Positions 48,169-54,905 of a stretch of DNA of 54,905 bases are shown one piece after another. This DNA is from Candidatus Gastranaerophilales bacterium. Its GTDB lineage: Bacteria > Cyanobacteriota > Vampirovibrionia > Gastranaerophilales > Gastranaerophilaceae. The notes below the pieces were generated by a model. It saw nothing but the letters and a program-made list of their open reading frames with translations, was not told where the DNA came from and searched no databases. The first letter of the stretch is position 1. The number at the start of each line of letters is the position of its first letter. Position numbers and translations under genes: made by a program. The stretch lies in NCBI GenBank assembly GCA_944326905.1, contig CALVFU010000007.1:1-54905 (forward strand), written 5' to 3'.

Positions 48169-48836
48169 AAAAAATAAAAGGACTTGCAAAACGTGCGATA
48201 GAACGTGTAAAAGAAGATGTTCAAGTCATATATGAAAAAGATCCTGCTGCTCGAAATATTTTTGAAGTAATTTTTTGCTATCCGGGACTGCACGCTCTTA
48301 TAACTTATAGAATCGCACACAAGCTGTGGAGCTGGAAAGTTCCTTTTATTCCAAGATTTATGACTTACCTGACACGAATAATTACAGGAATTGAAATTCA
48401 TCCGGGAGCTAAAATAGGAAAAAGATTTTTTATTGATCATGGAGAAGGTGTAGTAATTGGGGAAACAGCAGTCGTAAAAGATGATGTTTTAATATATCAG
48501 CAAGTTACACTTGGCGGTACAGGAAAAGATGAAGTAAAACGGCATCCAACAATAGGTAATGGTGTAATAGTGGGAGCCGGCGCAAAGGTCTTGGGTAATA
48601 TTGAAATAGGTGACTATGTTAGAATTGGTGCTGGATCTGTAGTAGTAAATAGTGTTCCTGAGCACTGTACAGTAATAGGTGTCCCCGGAAGAATCGTAAA
48701 ACAAAAATTTTACAATGCCGATGGTGTTTTAATGCATAATAGAATTCCTGATCCTGTTTCTTGTGAGCTAAATCGCACAAAATATGAGCTTCTTGATTTG
48801 AAAGAACGTGTAACTAAATTAGAACAAGAAAAGTAA
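48162..48836 (+). CDS. cysE: Serine O-acetyltransferase
   Basis: Acetylates serine with acetyl-CoA, the step before CysK. The 224-aa protein has the N-terminal helical region (DPAARNIFEVIFCYPGLHAL) and the left-handed beta-helix of hexapeptide repeats (IHPGAKIGKRFFIDHGEGVV, QQVTLGGTG, IGAGSVVVNSVPEH). The catalytic histidine in DHGEG is present. It is the shorter EpsC/CysE type found in Gram-positives and cyanobacteria. The C-terminus after about residue 185 is longer than the minimal form and could bind CysK. A strong terminator follows. Confidence 0.95.
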   Translation: MLKKIKGLAKRAIERVKEDVQVIYEKDPAARNIFEVIFCYPGLHALITYRIAHKLWSWKVPFIPRFMTYLTRIITGIEIHPGAKIGKRFFIDHGEGVVIGETAVVKDDVLIYQQVTLGGTGKDEVKRHPTIGNGVIVGAGAKVLGNIEIGDYVRIGAGSVVVNSVPEHCTVIGVPGRIVKQKFYNADGVLMHNRIPDPVSCELNRTKYELLDLKERVTKLEQEK

Positions 48837-48859
48837 TATAAACAAAACTTTTAACACTA

Positions 48860-48894
48860 AAAGGAGAACGAAAAATATTTTTTCGTTCTCCTTT
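48860..48894. terminator. Bidirectional terminator between cysE and fusA
   Basis: A 16-bp stem (48860-48875 with 48879-48894) containing AAAGGAGAACG and its complement. A- and T-rich outer arms allow termination from both convergent genes. Confidence 0.9.
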
Positions 48895-48912
48895 CATCAC
48901 TTAGTTAAACAA

Positions 48913-51003
48913 TTAAGCCTTGCTTGCGCTATACTTTTCAATAATTTCTTTTTCTATATTAGCAGGAACTTGTTCATAGCACTTAAATTCCATAGAGAAA
49001 GTACCACGACCTTGAGTGTTAGATCTCAAGTCTGTAGCATAACCGAACATATTAGCAAGAGGAACTGTCGCTCTTACAATAACATTACCCGTATTACCTT
49101 GAGGCTCTTGACCTTCAACACGCCCACGGCGTCTTGAGATATCACCGATAATTGTACCTGTGTATTCTTCAGGTATTTCAATTTCAACTTTCATCATCGG
49201 CTCAAGAATGCATGGAGATGCTTTTTTGGTACCCTCTTTCATAGCCATAGAACCCGCAATTTTGAACGCCATTTCAGAAGAGTCAACTTCGTGATAAGAA
49301 CCATCATAGAGTTCAACCTTAACATCAATCATCGGAAACCCTGCTAAGATACCGCCTTCAAGTGCTTCTTCCATACCTTTTCTTGCAGGTTCAATATATT
49401 CTTTAGGAATAGCACCGCCGACAATTTTGTTTTCAAATACAAAACCTTCATTTTCACCGGCTGGAGAGATTCTAACTTTAACGTGACCATATTGACCTTT
49501 ACCACCTGATTGACGGATGAATTTAGAATCCTGATCAGCCGTACCTCTTATAGTCTCACGATAGGCAACTTGAGGCTTACCAATATTTGCTTCAACTTTA
49601 AATTCTCTCAACATACGGTCAACAATAATATCAAGGTGGAGTTCACCCATACCAGAGATAATAGTTTGACCAGTTTCTGTATCAGACTTAACACGGAAAG
49701 AAGGATCTTCTTCTGCAAGTTTTTGAAGAGCAATACCCATCTTATCTTGGTCCGCTTTAGTTTTTGGTTCAATTGCAACCGAGATTACAGGCTCTGGGAA
49801 TGACATTCTTTCTAAAATAATAGGTGCTTTTTCATCACATAGAGTATCCCCTGTTGTCGTGTCTTTTAAACCAACAGCGGCACAAATGTCACCTGCATAG
49901 ACCTCTGTTTCTTCAAGTCTTTGGTCAGCATACATACGAACAAGCCTTGATATACGTTCTTTTTTACCATTTGTAGCGTTAAGGACATAAGAGCCTGATG
50001 TAATCACACCAGAATAAACTCTTAAGAAAGTTAGACGACCTACATAAGGATCAGTCATAACTTTAAAAGCTAAAGCAGAGAACGGCTCTGAATCAGAAGA
50101 GTGTCTTTCAGTTTTAGTCCCGTCTTCAAGTTCACCTTCAATAGCTTTTACATCAACAGGTGACGGCATTAATTCAACAATCGAATCAAGCAATAATTGT
50201 ACGCCTTTATTTTTAAATGCAGTACCGCAGGTTACAGGAACGATTTTGTTGTTACAAACAGCCTTTCTAAGACCTTTCTTTAATTCATCAACTGTAATTG
50301 ATGCCGGATCTTCAAAGTATTTTTCCATCAAATCATCATCTTCACCTGCAATTGCTTCTACTAATTCATCTCTATATTTTTGAGCCATTTCAAGCATATC
50401 AGCAGGAATATCTTCTTCTCTTATATCAGTACCGAGGTCATTAGTATAAATTTCAGCTTTCATTGTAAAGAGATCAATAAGCCCTCTGAATTTATCTTCA
50501 GCCCCAATAGGAAGCCTGATAGGGTAAGCATTAGCCCCTAATCTGTTTTTAATTTGATCAACTACACGATAGAAATCTGCCCCTGTTCTGTCCATCTTAT
50601 TGACAAAAACCATACGAGGAACTTCATAACGGTTTGCTTGTCTCCAAACAGTTTCTGATTGAGACTGAACACCGCCAACAGCACAGAATACTGCAACCAC
50701 ACCATCTAATACACGAAGAGAACGTTCAACTTCAATAGTGAAGTCAACGTGTCCCGGAGTATCAATAATATTAATTTGGTGACCTTTCCATTCTGCTGTA
50801 ACAGCAGCTGATTGGATAGTAATACCTCTTTCACGTTCTTGTTCCATAAAATCAGTAACAGCCGCGCCATCGTGTACTTCACCAATTTTATGTGTTTTAC
50901 CTGTATAAAACAATATACGTTCTGTTGTAGTGGTTTTACCTGCATCAATGTGAGCAGCAATACCAATGTTTCTAATTTTTTCCAATGGAGTTTTTCTAGC
51001 CAT
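48913..51003 (-). CDS. fusA: Elongation factor G
   Basis: The GTPase that drives ribosomal translocation and, with RRF, ribosome recycling. The 696-aa length is normal, with [15 protein letters not shown] (P-loop), [17 protein letters not shown] and the domain IV/V sequences ending in [13 protein letters not shown]. The ATG has AAAGGAAAAG upstream. It is not in the usual rpsL-rpsG-fusA-tuf cluster here: it stands alone between cysE and the Nudix-type regulator. Either it has been separated from the str operon, or it is a second EF-G copy; one window cannot tell. Confidence 0.96.
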   Translation of the reverse strand: MARKTPLEKIRNIGIAAHIDAGKTTTTERILFYTGKTHKIGEVHDGAAVTDFMEQERERGITIQSAAVTAEWKGHQINIIDTPGHVDFTIEVERSLRVLDGVVAVFCAVGGVQSQSETVWRQANRYEVPRMVFVNKMDRTGADFYRVVDQIKNRLGANAYPIRLPIGAEDKFRGLIDLFTMKAEIYTNDLGTDIREEDIPADMLEMAQKYRDELVEAIAGEDDDLMEKYFEDPASITVDELKKGLRKAVCNNKIVPVTCGTAFKNKGVQLLLDSIVELMPSPVDVKAIEGELEDGTKTERHSSDSEPFSALAFKVMTDPYVGRLTFLRVYSGVITSGSYVLNATNGKKERISRLVRMYADQRLEETEVYAGDICAAVGLKDTTTGDTLCDEKAPIILERMSFPEPVISVAIEPKTKADQDKMGIALQKLAEEDPSFRVKSDTETGQTIISGMGELHLDIIVDRMLREFKVEANIGKPQVAYRETIRGTADQDSKFIRQSGGKGQYGHVKVRISPAGENEGFVFENKIVGGAIPKEYIEPARKGMEEALEGGILAGFPMIDVKVELYDGSYHEVDSSEMAFKIAGSMAMKEGTKKASPCILEPMMKVEIEIPEEYTGTIIGDISRRRGRVEGQEPQGNTGNVIVRATVPLANMFGYATDLRSNTQGRGTFSMEFKCYEQVPANIEKEIIEKYSASKA

Positions 51004-51184
51004 ATTCTTTTCCTTTTCTACATTAATTATTAAAATAATAATACTTTAGCAACTAGTGCAATTTAATAATATTGTTACATAAACAAAAAAATCATACAAG
51101 AACCTGATTTTTAGCAAATAATTTTCATTAGATTTAATTTCTAAAGATTATCAGCCAGTTTTAACAGAGTAATAATACGTGTTC

Positions 51185-51212
51185 TTGCCTTAATTATTTT
51201 TTGTTTTATAAT
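51185..51212 (+). promoter_or_regulatory. Promoter of the Nudix-type regulator gene
   Basis: TTGCCT (51185-51190), a 16-bp spacer and TATAAT (51207-51212). A short leader carries AGAAGG before the ATG at 51228. An in-frame upstream start at 51201 would precede the transcript start. Confidence 0.6.
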
Positions 51213-51227
51213 TATAGAAGGTGTACT

Positions 51228-51905
51228 ATGTTTAATGAAATAAAAACACACGAAATTACTGTAGATATTGTTATTCTTACAATCAAGAATAACTCTCTTC
51301 AAGTTCTGCTCATTAAACGTCAAAATGAACCGTTCAAGGGTAAGTGGGCAATCCCGGGCGGCTATGTAAGAATGTCTGAAAATCTGGACGAAGCTGCAAT
51401 GCGCGTTTTAAAGGAAAAAACAAATGTTGATAATATTTATCTTGAACAATTATATACGTTTGGCGATCCTTTAAGACATCCAATATCAAGAGTAATTACA
51501 TGTGCCTACTTTGCTCTGATACGTTCCGAAGATATTGAAATCACATCAACACCTGACATTGATTGGCACAAAGTCTCTAATCTGCCGCCGCTTGCTTTTG
51601 ATCACAAAGAAATTATTAATTATTCACTTAAAAGAACAAGAGAACGTTTGGAGATGTGTCCGGTTGCGTATCAACTGCTTAACGAAAAATTTACACTAAC
51701 TGAAATGCAAAAAGCTTACGAATTAATAATGGGAAAAAGTCTTGATAAAAGAAACTTCCGCAAAAAAGCCCTTCAAACTGAAGGGCTTGTAGAGTTAAAT
51801 GAATTCTCAAAAACTTCATCAAAACGCCCAGCAAGATTGTATAAATTTGAAACAATTAAACTTAACTCTAAGCGTGCGCATTTTATTAAAAAGGAGAAAA
51901 AATAA
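51228..51905 (+). CDS. NrtR-like regulator: degenerate Nudix domain plus winged helix
   Basis: A 225-aa protein in two parts. The Nudix-fold half (about 1-140) begins HEITVDIVILTIKNNSLQVLL and has a Nudix box in which the catalytic REUxEE core is lost: GGYVRMSENLDEAAMRVLKE continues KTNV. The C-terminal half (about 150-222) resembles the winged helix of NrtR-type regulators, with LTEMQKAYELIMGKSLDKRN then FRKKAL and a Pro-Arg-Tyr tail (KRPARLYKF). NrtR proteins sense ADP-ribose and control NAD genes. That role here is an inference. It ends directly before secG. Confidence 0.8.
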   Translation: MFNEIKTHEITVDIVILTIKNNSLQVLLIKRQNEPFKGKWAIPGGYVRMSENLDEAAMRVLKEKTNVDNIYLEQLYTFGDPLRHPISRVITCAYFALIRSEDIEITSTPDIDWHKVSNLPPLAFDHKEIINYSLKRTRERLEMCPVAYQLLNEKFTLTEMQKAYELIMGKSLDKRNFRKKALQTEGLVELNEFSKTSSKRPARLYKFETIKLNSKRAHFIKKEKK

Positions 51906-52130
51906 ATGCTAGTATTAACTTGGGGATTAATGTCTATCTCCGCACTATTACTTATAGTACTTATCCTTATGCATTCACCAAAAGGCGACGGCATAGCAGG
52001 AATCGGCGGAGCTGCTAATATGTTTGCATCACAAAAAAGCGCTGAAAAGGGACTCAACAAATTAACAGGCATTGTAGCTGCAATATTTATTGTTTGTACC
52101 TTCCTCTTAGGTTTTGGTATCATAAAATAG
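51906..52130 (+). CDS. secG: Preprotein translocase subunit SecG
   Basis: A small inner-membrane subunit of the SecYEG channel that aids SecA-driven export. The 74-aa protein has two transmembrane helices (about 3-21 and 53-72), the conserved glycine/proline linker HSPKGDGIAGIGGAANMFAS and a normal length. The ATG has AAAGGAGAAA upstream and lies directly after the stop of the Nudix-type gene, so it is probably co-transcribed with it. Confidence 0.93.
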   Translation: MLVLTWGLMSISALLLIVLILMHSPKGDGIAGIGGAANMFASQKSAEKGLNKLTGIVAAIFIVCTFLLGFGIIK

Positions 52131-52133
52131 TTT

Positions 52134-52916
52134 ATGAAAATAATTTTATTTTTGTGTCTCATTGCATTAATCTGGGGCTTTTTTATAGAGCCTAGATTTA
52201 TTTTTGTAAAAAAATATAAATTACAAAATAATGACTTAAAAGGCTGCCGTGCTATTTTTGTAAGTGATTTACATATAGCTCCAAATCAACAAAAACGTTT
52301 ACAAAAAATTGTTAAACTAATAAATAAACAAAAAGCAGATATTGTTTTTTCTACAGGAGATTTTGTCCGAGGATACAAAAAAGAAAAAACTTTACCTATC
52401 GAAAAAATAGCTGAAGAACTATCTAATATCAATACTAAATATGGATTTTACACAGTACTGGGCAACCACGACTGGTGGCATAACGGTGTATATATAAAAA
52501 ATATTTTAGAAAAAAATAATATAGTAGTTTTGGAAAACAACTCTAAAACGGTAAAAATTAATAACAAAAATATCACTATAGCCGGACTGGAGGATGAACA
52601 AACAAGGATTCCAGATATAACAAAAGCTTTAAGACACGCCAATCCAACAACAATACTTTTAACTCATAACCCGGATCCTTTTTTTAATTTGAGACAAAAA
52701 GTATTTTTAACATTAGCAGGTCACAATCATGGCGGACAAGTACAAATACCATTTTACGGCGCATTGATTGTACCATCCTTGTCAGGCACAAAGTACGCAA
52801 ACGGACTATTTAATATTAACGGAAATTTACTGCTTGTCACAAAAGGAATAGGAAACAGTATTTTAAATGTACGATTTTTCTGCCCGCCTGAAATTGTTGT
52901 TATTGATTTTATTTAG
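52134..52916 (+). CDS. Membrane-anchored metallophosphoesterase (YkuE/YaeI-like)
   Basis: A calcineurin-like phosphoesterase (260 aa). An N-terminal hydrophobic segment (about 2-18) probably anchors it. All metal motifs are present: VSDLHIAPNQ, STGDFVRG, LGNHDWWHNG, LLTHNPD and AGHNHGGQVQIP. The last, with the AGHTHGGQ-like pattern, is typical of the YkuE/YaeI/LpxG-type family that acts on lipids or nucleotides at the membrane; some members hydrolyse UDP-diacylglucosamine in lipid A synthesis. The substrate here is not shown. It starts 3 bp after secG. Confidence 0.88.
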   Translation: MKIILFLCLIALIWGFFIEPRFIFVKKYKLQNNDLKGCRAIFVSDLHIAPNQQKRLQKIVKLINKQKADIVFSTGDFVRGYKKEKTLPIEKIAEELSNINTKYGFYTVLGNHDWWHNGVYIKNILEKNNIVVLENNSKTVKINNKNITIAGLEDEQTRIPDITKALRHANPTTILLTHNPDPFFNLRQKVFLTLAGHNHGGQVQIPFYGALIVPSLSGTKYANGLFNINGNLLLVTKGIGNSILNVRFFCPPEIVVIDFI

Positions 52917-52926
52917 GAGCAATATT

Positions 52927-54459
52927 TTATTCGGCATACACATATCCGGCACAAATAACTTCTTCGCTCCCTTTTTTAAGGATTTTAACTTCTTGCATAT
53001 TGTCTGTACGATGTAATGTTTCTTTACCACAGCCAGCTATTTCTTTTTCTGTTGGCTCCAAACCATTAAATACAATGTTTGTTGCTCCTGGTTCACCATT
53101 ATGACAGCTTACTTGAAAAATCGGCATACTGTTCATTCCGCTCAAATAACAATCGGTACCGATTATCAATTTCCGCTCTCCGATTTGTACAATATCTCCA
53201 GCTTCAATTCTTATTTGTTTATTCGGTACGTCCGTATCGTTATGCTCAAGTGTTATGCTGCCCGACGCATCGTCTAAGTAATTTGTATAACCGCCAGCCC
53301 AAGTATCAATATCATTTTTTAATAATTCCCGATTTGTAAGATAATCTGTAAACTTATGAGGTTTTTCAGCTCCAAAACATCCTTGAGGATATCTGCCATA
53401 ATCTGCATCAGAAAGAATACCTTTTTCTATTAACAAAGCTGTTGTTAGACATCCTAAAGTCTCACATTCACGTTCCTGCTGTTTTGTATTGAAATTTGTA
53501 TCATAACAATGGTTTGCTTCATGTACAAGCATTGTTATTATATTTTCTATACTATCGTATCCCGTAAGTTTTTCATTTATCGCAATAACAGGTTTTCCAT
53601 TCAAAGTGGTCGATTGCATCGTATTTGAATATTCTCCGCTTTCATAATACAAAGTTTCAAGATAACTTAGAATAGCATTTCTTTTGCTTTCATCTAAACC
53701 AATTCTTTTTAGGTCATTTATATCCAGCTCTTTCAGTGCATTGGTTAAGATATCCCGTGCCTCTTCTACTTTTTTTTGTAATTCAGAATTAGCTGAGACC
53801 TTAGATAATTTCAAACCACTTTCTGTAATATTTTGAGAATAAATAATATTTGCACACTCAGTACCAAGTTTATATCTTTCCTCCAACGACAAACCTGTTT
53901 CATCCAGCAATTCACATATCATACTTCTTGTAATGTCATATAATTCGACTCTTTCAGGTAAATCCTTTAAATGAGCCTGATAAACATTAAATAACTTTGT
54001 CTCAATATTAGTTTTGTCAAAATTAGCTGGTAAATTTAATTTATTAATATTTTCAAGTATTTTATTATACGCCTCATCACAGACTTCTTCTTTTTCAGAA
54101 TCTGTTTGCTGATTATTTTTAGCTGCTGATTCGACATCTTCAATCTCATGAATATTTGTATTTAAAGTTTTATTTATTAATCTAATAATTTTATTCCAGC
54201 AAGTTTTAGAAAATTCAATTATATCTCCAGTATACACCAAGAAATTATTAGATTTAGCTGGATTTTGAGTACTATTTTGATTTCTTGATACAATTATATT
54301 TCCTTCTTTGTCAATCTCATTTATAATTTGTACCCAAACGCTATTTTTTTGTAAAATAAGACATTGTTCATCAGACAAGTTTAATTCTTGCTTTATACCT
54401 TGAGTAATACCTTGTCCTTCATTTATAATAAATTTTCCATCAGGGTTTATATCTACCAT
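52927..54459 (-). CDS. Putative zinc metallopeptidase-like protein (HExxH)
   Basis: An unrecognised 510-aa protein. The zincin motif HEANH (H313, E314, H317) sits in LVHEANHCYD, with glutamates in QERECETLG 12-16 residues later as possible third ligands. The N-terminal 100 residues (GQGITQGIKQELNLSDEQCL then WVQIINEI) look like a repeat/anchor module. Residues about 130-300 are helical and the C-terminal 130 look beta-rich. No signal peptide or membrane segment is seen. The ATG is at 54459 with AAGGA 12 nt upstream. Next to it lie a pentanucleotide repeat and the rRNA gene end. Peptidase activity is inferred from the motif only. Confidence 0.65.
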   Translation of the reverse strand: MVDINPDGKFIINEGQGITQGIKQELNLSDEQCLILQKNSVWVQIINEIDKEGNIIVSRNQNSTQNPAKSNNFLVYTGDIIEFSKTCWNKIIRLINKTLNTNIHEIEDVESAAKNNQQTDSEKEEVCDEAYNKILENINKLNLPANFDKTNIETKLFNVYQAHLKDLPERVELYDITRSMICELLDETGLSLEERYKLGTECANIIYSQNITESGLKLSKVSANSELQKKVEEARDILTNALKELDINDLKRIGLDESKRNAILSYLETLYYESGEYSNTMQSTTLNGKPVIAINEKLTGYDSIENIITMLVHEANHCYDTNFNTKQQERECETLGCLTTALLIEKGILSDADYGRYPQGCFGAEKPHKFTDYLTNRELLKNDIDTWAGGYTNYLDDASGSITLEHNDTDVPNKQIRIEAGDIVQIGERKLIIGTDCYLSGMNSMPIFQVSCHNGEPGATNIVFNGLEPTEKEIAGCGKETLHRTDNMQEVKILKKGSEEVICAGYVYAE

Positions 54460-54841
54460 TTAATAAATTCATCCTTAGCTCTTATACCAATAAGTATTAA
54501 CGGCAACTTTACCAAAAACTTTAGCCCACCCCACCACATCATATCATATCATATCATATAGGGCATTATAGCTGGGTTTGCGGTGGCTGTAAATTCATCT
54601 TTACATTTCGTTACATTAGCATATTTGTTAAGATTCTGTTATATTTTTAAAATTTTATATCGCTGCAAGAATGCATATTTACTCTTGATTGATACACGGA
54701 ACAACTCGCATAGCACATTCATATCTAATGACAAAATCGCAGCAATCCGACTTTACAGTTTAACATACATTAACCAATACACCATTATAGCTTCTTCTTT
54801 GTAATGGTGATAAAGGGGTGATTGCAGATTTATTCTAAATT
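54460..54841. other. Intergenic region between the HExxH gene and the 5S rRNA gene
   Basis: About 380 bp without a credible gene. It holds the ATCAT repeat, a TATAAT on the minus strand (54565-54570) and an 8-bp inverted repeat (54780-54787 with 54802-54809) just downstream of 5S. The inverted repeat may serve rRNA 3' processing or weak termination but has no T tract. A 73-codon plus-strand frame here has neither ribosome binding site nor family resemblance. Confidence 0.6.
54538..54557. repeat. Pentanucleotide microsatellite, four ATCAT units
   Basis: Four perfect tandem copies of ATCAT, followed by ATA. It lies about 80 bp upstream of the HExxH-protein gene. On that gene's strand it reads as repeated TATGAT-like -10 elements, just after a TATAAT at 54565-54570. 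Confidence 0.8.
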
Positions 54842-54905
54842 AGGTCTCGGCAACGGCTATCTTCCTCTAGGACTCTTCCGCCAAGTATTTTCACTGCTAT
54901 GAGTC
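54842..54905 (-). rRNA. rrf: 5S ribosomal RNA, 3' portion (cut by window edge)
   Basis: On the minus strand the edge begins GACTCATAGCAGTGAAAATA. It continues through CTTGGCGG, AGGAAGATAG and CCGTTGCCGAGACC, the typical 3' half of a bacterial 5S rRNA, including the terminal strand that pairs with the 5' end. About 64 nt are inside the window; the 5' half, and presumably 23S and 16S, lie to the right. Confidence 0.85.

Noticed and set aside
54583..54804. A 73-codon plus-strand frame near the 5S rRNA gene
   Set aside because: It has no ribosome binding site, a random-looking composition, and lies in the post-rRNA spacer.
54780..54809. Hairpin downstream of 5S rRNA as an rRNA terminator
   Set aside because: The 8-bp stem is perfect, but no T tract follows on the minus strand, so termination is not supported; noted only in the spacer entry.

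Overview
This is an AT-rich, gene-dense bacterial chromosome segment with short intergenic gaps and standard stop-codon use. The best fit is a non-photosynthetic cyanobacterial relative, a Melainabacteria / Gastranaerophilales-like gut bacterium. I infer this from several things: cyanobacteria-like RpoZ and L17 proteins, a SigF-type sigma factor beside a prepilin peptidase, a Kdo transferase that implies a Gram-negative LPS, and several hypothetical proteins I cannot place elsewhere. No photosynthesis gene is present. The assignment rests on sequence recognition, not on a search.

Layout. 1-3.2 kb: end of the ribosomal super-operon (rpoA-rplQ-truA-rplM-rpsI), closed by a terminator. 3.2-8 kb: an arginase-family protein, a frameshifted calpain-like peptidase gene, lepA and two lineage-type hypothetical genes. 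8-18 kb: pepA-waaA, then murA, a small repeat protein, mfd and a parvulin lipoprotein, then prfB with its programmed +1 frameshift. 18-24.8 kb: pxpA-yvcK-panB-panC and hypothetical genes, with pncC on the opposite strand. 24.8-34.4 kb: mnmG and an RNA methyltransferase gene, rpoZ, punA-speB-ligA, then a SigF-type sigma factor gene and the prepilin peptidase gene. 34.4-35 kb: speD, with palindromic sites upstream.

35-43.5 kb is the most interesting part: a divergent chemosensory locus. A hybrid CheA-receiver kinase and an MCP without a periplasmic sensor lie on the minus strand. A receiver-GGDEF diguanylate cyclase, a double-CheW protein and a GAF-GGDEF-degenerate-HD-GYP protein lie on the plus strand. 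The part list resembles the Pseudomonas Wsp surface-sensing system without the CheR/CheB adaptation enzymes. The sigma factor/prepilin peptidase pair just upstream suggests a link to type IV pili.

43.5-54.9 kb: wecB, a protein with a LuxR-like helix-turn-helix, a CoA-disulfide-reductase-like flavoprotein next to cysK-cysE, an isolated fusA, an NrtR-like degenerate Nudix regulator, secG, a metallophosphoesterase and an HExxH protein. The 3' end of a 5S rRNA gene (minus strand) lies at the right edge, so an rRNA operon probably continues outside the window. No tRNA, CRISPR array, insertion sequence or prophage was seen.

At least four genes (lepA, prfB, mnmG, wecB) have a -10 box ending only 6-7 nt before the ATG and no Shine-Dalgarno sequence, which suggests leaderless transcripts. 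Many other genes use TTG or GTG starts with good ribosome binding sites.
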